The position numbers were made by a program, and so were the translations under genes. Below the pieces are notes generated by a model. It was not told the origin of the DNA and did not search any database. It saw only the letters and a list, made by a program, of their open reading frames with translations. This document shows positions 1 through 6,049 of a DNA stretch of 20,741 nt, piece by piece (the stretch's first letter is position 1; every line of letters starts with the position of its first letter). The stretch is taken from assembly GCA_964413425.1 (NCBI GenBank), contig CAYPST010000074.1:1-20741 (forward strand), given 5' to 3'. This DNA is from DATFLS01 sp964413425. GTDB taxonomy: Bacteria > Fidelibacterota > JAANXI01.

Positions 1-84
1 AAAACCCTTTAATAGCGGGTGTTTTTGGCATTGCCGGTGTCAAACTTAAGTAATAGTCATGTACCTATATTATACCATAAAACT

Positions 85-105
85 AAAAACCCTGTAACCA
101 CAGGG
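85..105 (-). terminator. Rho-independent terminator of the tRNA-Cys/tRNA-Leu unit
   Basis: Read on the minus strand, CCCTGT and ACAGGG form a 6-bp perfect stem around a GGTT loop, followed directly by TTTTT. It lies 17 bases past the 3' end of tRNA-Leu, as expected for the end of this tRNA transcript. Confidence 0.75.
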
Positions 106-122
106 ATTACAGGGAGTTCATG

Positions 123-208
123 TGCCGGAGGAGGGACTCGAACCCACACGAGGTCGAAACCTCAACGGATTTTAAGTCCGTTGCGTCTGCCAATTCCGCC
201 ACTCCGGC
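123..208 (-). tRNA. tRNA-Leu (anticodon TAA)
   Basis: The acceptor stem GCCGGAG/CTCCGGC closes a class II tRNA of 86 nt with a long variable arm, as expected for leucine. The anticodon loop reads CTTAAAA, giving anticodon TAA. The T-loop contains GGTTCGAGTCC. The discriminator base is A. The bases that follow are CAT rather than CCA, so CCA is not encoded. It lies 21 bases downstream of tRNA-Cys in the same direction and probably shares its transcript. Confidence 0.95.
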
Positions 209-229
209 AGGGGATAGATATACAAAATG

Positions 230-303
230 AGGCGACGGTCGGATTCGAACCGACGAATCGCGGTTTTGCAGACCGCTCCCTTGGACCACTTGGGTACGTC
301 GCC
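230..303 (-). tRNA. tRNA-Cys (anticodon GCA)
   Basis: The acceptor stem is GGCGACG/CGTCGCC. The anticodon loop reads CTGCAAA, giving anticodon GCA. The T-arm contains GGTTCGAATCC. The discriminator is U, the usual base for tRNA-Cys. The gene is 74 nt long. As with tRNA-Leu, CAT rather than CCA follows the discriminator. It is the promoter-proximal gene of a two-tRNA unit. Confidence 0.95.
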
Positions 304-432
304 TTGTCTTTCCAGCATGAAAATGTAACAACATGTCCCTGTCATTCGCAACTACAATTCCGGATATATGGCTCTATTTTATCCCTCAGGTTCCGGATGG
401 TCATCACTGTATATTCATGAGACCACGATAGG

Positions 433-462
433 AACCACGAATGGACACGGATTATCACGAAT
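433..462. repeat. Three-unit 10-bp-period repeat (CACGAAT type)
   Basis: Three adjacent 10-bp units share a CACGRAT core: AACCACGAAT, GGACACGGAT and TATCACGAAT. On the other strand each unit reads ATYCGTG plus three variable bases. From memory, short intergenic repeats of this kind recur in many environmental bacterial genomes; I could not check that here. The repeat lies between the tRNA unit and the MITE-like element, and no gene overlaps it. Confidence 0.6.
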
Positions 463-501
463 GAAAAGAATAATTAATATTATTAGATATACATTAATGA
501 A

Positions 502-705
502 CATGACTATTAAATTAACTCAGTTTCTGTGATCGCTGTGTTCAGCGACGGGAAGGCAACTCCACGCCCAGTCGAGTCATCCCGACTCCCTCCTGAACAC
601 CAGTCGGTCGCTCGGAATGACTGCCGGGGGTGAAATCAGATCAATGCCCACCGAACGGTCACTCCCGGACGGTGTGGTAATGTCCTGAGGTAATTTAATA
701 GTCAT
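502..705. mobile_element. MITE-like non-autonomous element with inverted ends and a 9-bp target duplication
   Basis: The ends at 503-523 and 685-705 are inverted repeats of 21 bp that match at 20 positions; both carry the core ATGACTATTAAATTA, on opposite strands. Immediately outside them lie perfect 9-bp direct repeats, ATTAATGAA at 493-501 and 706-714, which look like a target-site duplication. The interior is GC-richer and has no credible gene. It begins with a 10-bp-period CTGTG stretch (524-543) and contains a small GAGTC/GACTC hairpin at 574-588. There is no transposase, so it would have to be moved by one encoded elsewhere. The source IS family is unknown. Confidence 0.75.
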
Positions 706-887
706 ATTAATGAATTCTATTTATAGGAATAATGTTTAACAATAATGCACACTATAAATTCCTTTTCAGGACTTTTGAGATTGGATTCATTTCTTAGGAT
801 TACACACAGTAGTATAACAGAGTTCTACTGCCGACCATCCAGTGGAATGATAGTAGTGTGGGATAATTTATTCGTGTGAGTCTGGCA
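706..887. other. Non-coding stretch between MITE and tRNA-Gly terminator
   Basis: This AT-rich stretch begins with the right target-site copy of the MITE-like element. Apart from a weak CAGTAG/CTACTG inverted repeat at 807-830, I see no gene, RNA or recognisable regulatory site in it. Confidence 0.5.
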
Positions 888-915
888 TAAAAAAAGCCCC
901 TTTTTCAGGGGCTTT
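888..915 (-). terminator. Rho-independent terminator of tRNA-Gly
   Basis: On the minus strand AAAGCCCC and GGGGCTTT pair as an 8-bp perfect stem around TGAAAAA, and a T-run follows. It starts two bases after the encoded CCA of tRNA-Gly. It is the strongest terminator in the window. Confidence 0.9.
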
Positions 916-916
916 C

Positions 917-993
917 TGGAGCGAGAGACGGGACTCGAACCCGCGACAATCACGTTGGCAACGTGAGGCTCTACCAGACTGAGCTACTCTCGC
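917..993 (-). tRNA. tRNA-Gly (anticodon GCC)
   Basis: The acceptor stem is GCGAGAG/CTCTCGC. The anticodon loop is TTGCCAA, giving GCC. The D-arm contains TAGCTCAG and the T-arm GGGTTCGAGTCCC. The discriminator is U at 920, and here the 3' CCA is encoded (917-919), unlike in the two tRNA genes to its left. It is a single-gene transcription unit with its own promoter (1010-1036) and terminator (888-915). Confidence 0.95.
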
Positions 994-1009
994 TTTTCAA
1001 CAAAAATAA

Positions 1010-1036
1010 ATTATAGCGCATCATACTCCTATGCAA
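1010..1036 (-). promoter_or_regulatory. Sigma70-type promoter of tRNA-Gly
   Basis: On the minus strand a consensus TATAAT (1015-1010) lies 16 bases before the mature tRNA start. A TTGCAT -35-like box (1036-1031) precedes it with a short 15-bp spacer. Position and the perfect -10 make this a good candidate. Confidence 0.6.
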
Positions 1037-1181
1037 GAGAAAAATCGGTGCGCACCAGTGGGTTCATTTGCTAACACTATGTGCACTATTGCTATACCCT
1101 CATAAACGGATTTTTGCTTATGCCAACCGCCGAATAATGAGTTATCACCACTTAGCCAGAAGTGAGTGTGGAGATAGAGAG

Positions 1182-2300
1182 TCACTGTTGCACCACTGTT
1201 TGGTGATAATCATTGAACTCTTTCACCCGGCTCAGCCATTTTTCGTTATCGGGAACCGAGGAACCGAGATTGATCATATCCAGTGCAATATAATTCTGAT
1301 TTTGTGCAATGATTTGTTTTAATTCCTGTTGTTGTTGCTCCAGTCCGTCGATGAACGACACTATGGCCTTCCGGTCTTTGTAAACTTCTTCCGGCGATTG
1401 GTTCCCCGCGTGTTCTTTAAACGTATCCAATCGGGATGCAATAAATCGCAGCCGCTGTTTTTCATTGGAGAGGTCGGTTAACTTTGCTACCGATGAGGCC
1501 GCCCGAATGTCAAGGAGCTGAAGGTATTGTCCTTCTTTTCCGGTTTGCAGATAATACCCGGATTGGGTTTCATTCAGGATACGGGAAAACCGCGGGGTAT
1601 GAGAACGAATGATCAAATCGTACTCCAGATCTGCGCTCTGCAATTGTTTTGCCTCGGGATTATACACGCTGGCCAGGAGGATGGTATAGTCAACCTCGGT
1701 TTCGATTTTGCGAGACATTGCCTGAGCGGATTCTACTACCTCAGCGAACCGGACCCCCTCGGTCAGAGTGTTTCCGGAAGTGACGCCTACTACACCAACT
1801 GAGATGTTATCCTTTCTTACGATAATATACGGGTTGAATATCACGTTCCCGGATGAATCAAGAATGTTGGCTGACAGGAACGGGAAGTTCGCCATTGACT
1901 CAAATTGTTTGAGAAAATCAATCCCCAGCGGCAAATCATTAATTCCGATATTCAGTGCATCATACTTGCAGTCATTATAGGCTTGTATCAGCAGCTGCAT
2001 CTTACGTTCTGCTGTTTCTCTATCCGCTGGTGGGGGATTCGGAACACCAAAAAGTAAATCACCGGCATCGAGGACGACGAGATTGGAATGGATGGACTGC
2101 AGTTTCTGCAGCATGGTTACCTTTCTGGCGACACCGCCAGTCGGATTGGTTATTCACCCACAGGGCTCTAATTCTCCGTATACACCACCACTCACTGCAA
2201 ACGTCAGATCAATCTGATTCGAACGTGACTGCAGCGGGCAGGTACTTAAGAGGAGAACAAGCGGAAGAACCATTATTATTTTATGCCATGATCGATACAT
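1182..2300 (-). CDS. 5'-nucleotidase-like lipoprotein, candidate selenoprotein (in-frame TGA at codon 49)
   Basis: Read as one frame from ATG at 2300, the protein has 372 residues with a single TGA at 2156-2154. Residues 1-21 form a lipoprotein-like signal with Cys21; the lipobox is LSTC, with an unusual Thr before Cys. The sequence ELEPCG (43-48) precedes the TGA, and NPTGGVARK (52-60) follows. From memory, relatives read EPCGC then NPTGG[LV]AR, so the TGA replaces the second Cys. Both sides of the TGA remain open and family-like, and a SECIS-like hairpin follows it. The fold is that of calcineurin-type nucleotidases, but ligands are eroded: DAGD (78-81) is kept, GNHD has become GIND (119-122), and GHTH has become SHTP (233-236). 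A Gln-rich helix lies near residues 320-345. The gene is divergent from its right neighbour. If UGA is not recoded, translation could restart at ATG 2114 without a signal peptide, or the gene is broken. The start has no clear ribosome site; ATG at 2273 is an alternative. Confidence 0.75.
2120..2156 (-). promoter_or_regulatory. Candidate bacterial SECIS hairpin following the in-frame TGA
   Basis: The TGA occupies 2156-2154. After 13 bases, CTGGCG (2140-2135) and CGCCAG (2130-2125) form a perfect 6-bp stem closing a GTGT loop. The loop starts 19 bases after the TGA and begins with G. A short outer helix (CC with GG, or ACC with GGT) can add to it across a small internal loop. Known bacterial SECIS elements place a G-containing apical loop about 16-37 bases after UGA, so spacing and loop fit. 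The same bases encode the conserved TGGVAR segment, so the stem could be a by-product of codon choice. Confidence 0.5.
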
Positions 2301-2379
2301 GATATATCCGGGAATTTTTGACGTAAATTAGAGATAGTTACCGGTTACTGCAACTGACAATTAGCCTAATAATAAACAC

Positions 2380-2408
2380 TTGACCCTCCATGTGAAACTA
2401 ATTAAATA
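2380..2408 (+). promoter_or_regulatory. Possible promoter of the aromatic-rich lipoprotein gene
   Basis: TTGACC (2380-2385) is a good -35 match. TAAATA (2403-2408) follows with a 17-bp spacer but is a poor -10 match. The position, 34 bases before the ATG at 2442, is plausible. Confidence 0.35.
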
Positions 2409-2441
2409 TAAGTGAGTCTAATAATGTGGAAGGAGTCTGAT

Positions 2442-3473
2442 ATGAATACATTCACCAAAATTTTAAGCTTAACCCTCCTCACCGGATTTCTCATGGGGTG
2501 TGGCTCCATGCGTCCCCCTTCCACAGATCCCTATTTTGCAGGGTATCATGCCAGAGGTGCACAGGAAGTGGAAAAAGAGTATGAGCAATGGACTGAAAAG
2601 CAGGAGCGCCTGGACGAGCAGGCTCGAATCCAGGATTCTTTGAGACAGAAGTTTTATTCCTCCGGGAATGCTCCGTTCAACCACTACAATTATAATTTTT
2701 CCCGGTGGTCACCTCATCACTGGTCCTATTATCCGCCTTACCATTACGGAAGTTCCTGGTCATTCCGGTACTCAACCCATCCATGGTTTGTGAATACCTG
2801 GTGGTACGATGATTACCTCTGGGATTCATATTTCTGGGGAAGCCGATATTATTCGCCCTATTACTACTCTCCATATTCTTCATATTCTCCTTATTATTCG
2901 TATTACGGGTATGGGTACTCTCCCTATCATTGGTATGGTGATTACTATGGGGGGTCCGACTATTACGTAGTTCCGAGGCAAGATCCCCAGGTACAGCGGC
3001 CAAATGATCGGGATCCGTTTACCCGGAGTCGGTTCCGGCAGTCCCCGGGGGCCACCAGTTCGATTCAACAGACCCCTGGGGCCAGTAGTGGAGCTTCGTC
3101 CTCAAGTTCGACTTCCACCCAGGTGAGCCGAACCAGATCCAGGATCACTCCGGCAGTGGTGGATCGGGAGGCCATTATGGAGACACGCAATCCGGACTAT
3201 TTAATTGAGGAAGCGAAAGAGCGGACACCGGTCTATCGGGGCTCACGGTATACACAAGACAGTGATGACGATAACGAGTCCGGGAGTGGCAGTTACCGTT
3301 CCAGCCGCACCAGAAGTTCATCAAGTGGGAGCTATACGCCTCCCAGTCGATCGTCCGGCAGTTCCTCTTCCAGCAGCAGCGCCACCAGGAGCTCTTCATC
3401 GGGTAGTAGTTCCGGGAGTTCATCAGGCGGTTCGAACACCAAACAGGCGCGACCACAAGACAGACGCCGGTAG
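2442..3473 (+). CDS. Lipoprotein with a Tyr/Trp-rich low-complexity domain and Ser-rich tail
   Basis: Unrecognised protein of 343 residues. The ATG at 2442 is preferred to the in-frame GTG at 2412 because an AAGGAG ribosome site lies just before it and the lipoprotein signal then starts properly. The lipobox LMGC places the lipidated Cys at residue 20. Residues 36-72 are charged and helical, perhaps a coiled coil. Residues 79-175 are extraordinary: about 44% are Tyr, Trp or Phe, with repeated SPYY, YSPY and YYGY patterns. The tail (about 190-343) is rich in Ser, Gly, Arg and Thr and ends in a basic cluster. It is probably anchored to the outer membrane and lies 59 bases before a FadL-like barrel gene. 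The composition suggests an adhesive, self-associating or matrix protein, but that is inference. Confidence 0.85.
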   Translation: MNTFTKILSLTLLTGFLMGCGSMRPPSTDPYFAGYHARGAQEVEKEYEQWTEKQERLDEQARIQDSLRQKFYSSGNAPFNHYNYNFSRWSPHHWSYYPPYHYGSSWSFRYSTHPWFVNTWWYDDYLWDSYFWGSRYYSPYYYSPYSSYSPYYSYYGYGYSPYHWYGDYYGGSDYYVVPRQDPQVQRPNDRDPFTRSRFRQSPGATSSIQQTPGASSGASSSSSTSTQVSRTRSRITPAVVDREAIMETRNPDYLIEEAKERTPVYRGSRYTQDSDDDNESGSGSYRSSRTRSSSSGSYTPPSRSSGSSSSSSSATRSSSSGSSSGSSSGGSNTKQARPQDRRR

Positions 3474-3532
3474 CAGAATCGGGAGAACTCGTTGTTGCCA
3501 GTTTTACTGCAACCAGGAATTGAGTATATAGA

Positions 3533-4738
3533 ATGAAGAGATATCTCTGCGTCTTTTGTGTACTTTTAACCCTATCCGGAACGGCATTTTCACAATCTGC
3601 TTATGATGTGATAGCGCCTTTTATTGGAATTCCCGGTCCCGGGAGCAGATCCGAAGGGCTCGGACAGGCGTATACGGCGGTGTCAAATGATTTCGCAGCC
3701 GCCCACTACAACCCGGCGGGACTTGCCCATATTACCCGATCGGAAATTCATGTCGGAGGTACTTATTTCCTGGTGAACAATACCACCGAAACCAATGAGG
3801 GGCAATCCGTATCCGAATCCATAGATCGGTCCTATTTCCACAACAATGCCGTCGGGTATCTCTATCCCATCGCCAATACGAAATTCACGCTCGGGATGGG
3901 TTACTATGCCGCATCTTTTTTCGACCGAGCACTTCGGTTTCGCACCGCTGCAGGGTACCAGGAGGAAGAAACTGAAGAGGTGATGCTTGGGTCATATACC
4001 CTTACAGGGGGCTATCAACTCAATGCCGACTTATCGGTTGGGGCCACGCTTCATTTTTACAGAGGACAGAATAATTTTGCGTTCAATGCGTCGGATTTCA
4101 ACTACCAGATAGAGTCTGCCTACTCCGGTCTCGGATTGACCTTCGGGTTTTTATATAGCGGAATCCGGTTTATGCGCACCGGTATGAGTGTGAAAACACC
4201 CATTACATTGGATGTGGATGAAACATACACCGAGGTGGAATCCGACCAGTATGACTACCGGGTGAAATCACCGCTGTCGGTATCCCTGGGACAGGCTTTC
4301 AATATTGGGCCCTTCCTTGTGGCAGGTAGTATCACCTGGAGAGATTGGACGCTCAGCCGGTTCCTACAAGATCCCAATTCGCCTACCTTAGTGGATCGAG
4401 ATACTCAAATTCCTTTGCATATCACAGAAAATGACTACATTCAGGAAAATTATACATCCGGTTTACAGGGCCTGGAATATGGCGTCGGTGGTGAAATGCT
4501 CCTCCCGGGTGTGAATGCAAAAGTGCGCGGTGGAATGCGGTACGTCCCGAGCTATCGCAAGGACTCCGCATTAAGTGATGCTCTTGTTCTCTCATTGGGA
4601 GGCAGTATCGTGCTTGCTCAGCAATTTAAAATTGACGTGTCTTATAGTCAGACAACCTGGGATGAAACCTACTCAAACGGTTGGGGAGCGGATATTCATA
4701 ACTCCTGGCTCACGATGAATTTTGCTTATCGGTTTTAA
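3533..4738 (+). CDS. FadL/PorV-like outer-membrane beta-barrel protein
   Basis: Protein of 401 residues with a signal peptide ending near residue 21 (AFS-QSA). The early motifs RSEGLGQAYTAVSNDFAA and YNPAGLA (about residues 40-65) are typical of the OmpP1/FadL/PorV superfamily, where they form the N-terminal plug region. The rest alternates polar and aromatic residues as in antiparallel strands, and the protein ends NFAYRF, with the C-terminal Phe used by the BAM machine. FadL members move hydrophobic compounds across the outer membrane, while PorV-like members serve type IX secretion or surface display; which applies here cannot be told. It probably shares a transcript with the aromatic-rich lipoprotein upstream. 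Confidence 0.8.
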   Translation: MKRYLCVFCVLLTLSGTAFSQSAYDVIAPFIGIPGPGSRSEGLGQAYTAVSNDFAAAHYNPAGLAHITRSEIHVGGTYFLVNNTTETNEGQSVSESIDRSYFHNNAVGYLYPIANTKFTLGMGYYAASFFDRALRFRTAAGYQEEETEEVMLGSYTLTGGYQLNADLSVGATLHFYRGQNNFAFNASDFNYQIESAYSGLGLTFGFLYSGIRFMRTGMSVKTPITLDVDETYTEVESDQYDYRVKSPLSVSLGQAFNIGPFLVAGSITWRDWTLSRFLQDPNSPTLVDRDTQIPLHITENDYIQENYTSGLQGLEYGVGGEMLLPGVNAKVRGGMRYVPSYRKDSALSDALVLSLGGSIVLAQQFKIDVSYSQTTWDETYSNGWGADIHNSWLTMNFAYRF

Positions 4739-4754
4739 CTGGCAATTGTAAATC

Positions 4755-5058
4755 ATGCGTAGACAATCCGTCCGAACACCCTCGGCTGCTGGTTTATTTT
4801 ATCCTGCAGAACCTCATCAGCTCCAAAGTATGATCAAGGATCTGTTGAACGCAATCGACGCGCCTCTCTCCATCGAGAGTCCCGTGGTTGGCGGCATCGT
4901 CCCCCATGCCGGATATCAATTTTCCGGTCCGGTGGCAAGCCATATCTATACAGCAATCAGCACTCTCCGGCCCCAGCCATTATCAGTATTTCGGCGACAA
5001 TGCCGTTTATAACGGGGTGGAAATATCCAAAGGGGTTAACTGTTTACGCAGAAATTAG
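4755..5058 (+). pseudogene. Decayed MEMO1-family gene (AmmeMemoRadiSam system protein B), frameshifted and truncated
   Basis: The first frame (from ATG 4755) reads RTPSAAGLFYPAEPHQLQ and then GGIVPHAGYQFSGPVASHIY, the N-terminal signature of MEMO1-like proteins. It runs out of frame near 4965 and stops at 5012. A second frame starting about 4966 continues the family with GPSHYQYFGDNAVYNG and stops at 5058. The short segment expected before GPSH (a VVIL-type strand) is missing, so a small deletion seems to have caused the shift. Intact family members have about 260 or more residues, so more than half of the gene is gone. The intact DUF2520 gene begins 34 bases later. A sequencing error could explain the shift but not the missing C-terminal half. 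Confidence 0.8.
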
Positions 5059-5092
5059 ACGATAGTGAAGAGAATAAAATCAGAAGAGTCTT

Positions 5093-5977
5093 ATGAAGGA
5101 GAATGAGTTCATACTTGTCGGACCGGGGAATGTCGGATTAACAGTTGCTTCCTTACTGATAGAGCACGACTTTCGGTGTAAACAAATTGTCACCCGGATC
5201 GCAGAGGGAGAAGAAGAAATTCGGGAATGGATGGGAGATGAAGTCGCAATTACAGCATGGGAAGAGTGGCAGCCTGTCTCCGCTGATTTTGTATTGGTTG
5301 CGACTCCGGATGATACCATAGATGAGATGGGACTGCTTCTGGCGCAGAAGTATCAAGATATAGAGCAGAAGGAATGTGTCTTTATCCATTTCTCCGGAAT
5401 TCAGAGTTCGTCGGAATTTCACCCATTGCGTGATTTTGGGTTTCAGGCCGCTTCATTACATCCGTTACAAACCATTCCCTCAGTGGAGATTGGACGGGAG
5501 GCGATTCTGAACTGTGCCTGGGGAGTCGAGGGGGATGCCCCGGATCTCTGTAAAAAAATCGTGAAAACCCTCAATGGGGCATGCGTGGAATTGACGGCGG
5601 ACAAGAAAGTCGCCTATCATCTTGCCGCGGTGTTCGCTTCCAATCTGCTGGTTGCCCTGGAGGCGATTGCCGTTGATATCGCCGCAGAAGCCGGGATTAG
5701 CAGGAAACAATTTCTGGAAGATTTCGCTCCGCTCATTCGCCAGACATTGGAGAATTTGCTTGAGCACGGTCCCAGTCACGTGGTGACCGGCCCGATTAAA
5801 CGGGCGGATAGCAGTACTATTCGGAAGCACCTGGCCTGGTTACAAAATGCCGACGAAAAATACATTATTATTTACCGAGAACTCTCACATTACCTCACCG
5901 AGGTCCTTCTCGCTGAAGACAATATCAGTCTGCAGGATGTGGAGACCATCACTGAAGCGTTAGGCGAAACTACTTGA
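5093..5977 (+). CDS. Rossmann-like protein with DUF2520 domain
   Basis: Protein of 294 residues. The N-terminal stretch FILVGPGNVGLTVASLL (about 6-22) contains the GxGxxG dinucleotide-binding loop. LVATPDDTIDEM (about 67-78) and FIHFSGIQSS followed by SLHPLQTI fit the order seen in Rossmann-like/DUF2520 proteins, which resemble 6-phosphogluconate and ketopantoate reductases. The C-terminal half is helical and contains AYHLAAVFASNLLVAL, the DUF2520 region. An NAD(P)-dependent oxidoreductase is likely; the substrate is unknown. It follows the MEMO1 pseudogene at 34 bases and ends 72 bases before the zinc-ribbon protein. Confidence 0.85.
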   Translation: MKENEFILVGPGNVGLTVASLLIEHDFRCKQIVTRIAEGEEEIREWMGDEVAITAWEEWQPVSADFVLVATPDDTIDEMGLLLAQKYQDIEQKECVFIHFSGIQSSSEFHPLRDFGFQAASLHPLQTIPSVEIGREAILNCAWGVEGDAPDLCKKIVKTLNGACVELTADKKVAYHLAAVFASNLLVALEAIAVDIAAEAGISRKQFLEDFAPLIRQTLENLLEHGPSHVVTGPIKRADSSTIRKHLAWLQNADEKYIIIYRELSHYLTEVLLAEDNISLQDVETITEALGETT

Positions 5978-6002
5978 AACCGCCAATTTCGCCTGGTATC
6001 TT
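5974..6002 (+). promoter_or_regulatory. Possible promoter of the zinc-ribbon membrane protein gene
   Basis: TTGAAA (5974-5979), 17 bp, TATCTT (5997-6002), lying 48 bases before the ATG at 6050 and overlapping the stop codon of the gene before. The same arrangement, TTG-17 bp-TATCTT, occurs before purE. Confidence 0.35.
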
Positions 6003-6049
6003 CACCATAATCTAATGAAAAATAATAACTTGTTATTCAAGGTAACTCT

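Noticed and set aside
19..420. Open frames on both strands across the left tRNA pair
   Set aside because: They run through the tRNA-Leu and tRNA-Cys genes and have no protein-family features.
807..830. CAGTAG/CTACTG inverted repeat
   Set aside because: The arms are 6 bp with a 12-base loop, no T-run and no adjacent gene; this is expected by chance in AT-rich DNA.
2114..2300. Treating the segment upstream of ATG 2114 as non-coding
   Set aside because: It is in frame with the nucleotidase-like gene and encodes a signal peptide and the conserved EPCG motif, so it belongs to the gene.
2325..2353. Possible promoter for the candidate selenoprotein gene (TTGCAG, 17 bp, TAATTT on the minus strand)
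   Set aside because: The spacing is right but the -10 box matches only three of six bases; too weak to list.
2412..2441. Upstream GTG start for the aromatic-rich lipoprotein
   Set aside because: The AAGGAG ribosome site lies inside this extension and the lipoprotein signal begins at ATG 2442.
3205..3531. 108-codon frame within the aromatic-rich lipoprotein gene
   Set aside because: It is a second frame of a low-complexity Ser-rich coding stretch, without a ribosome site or family features.
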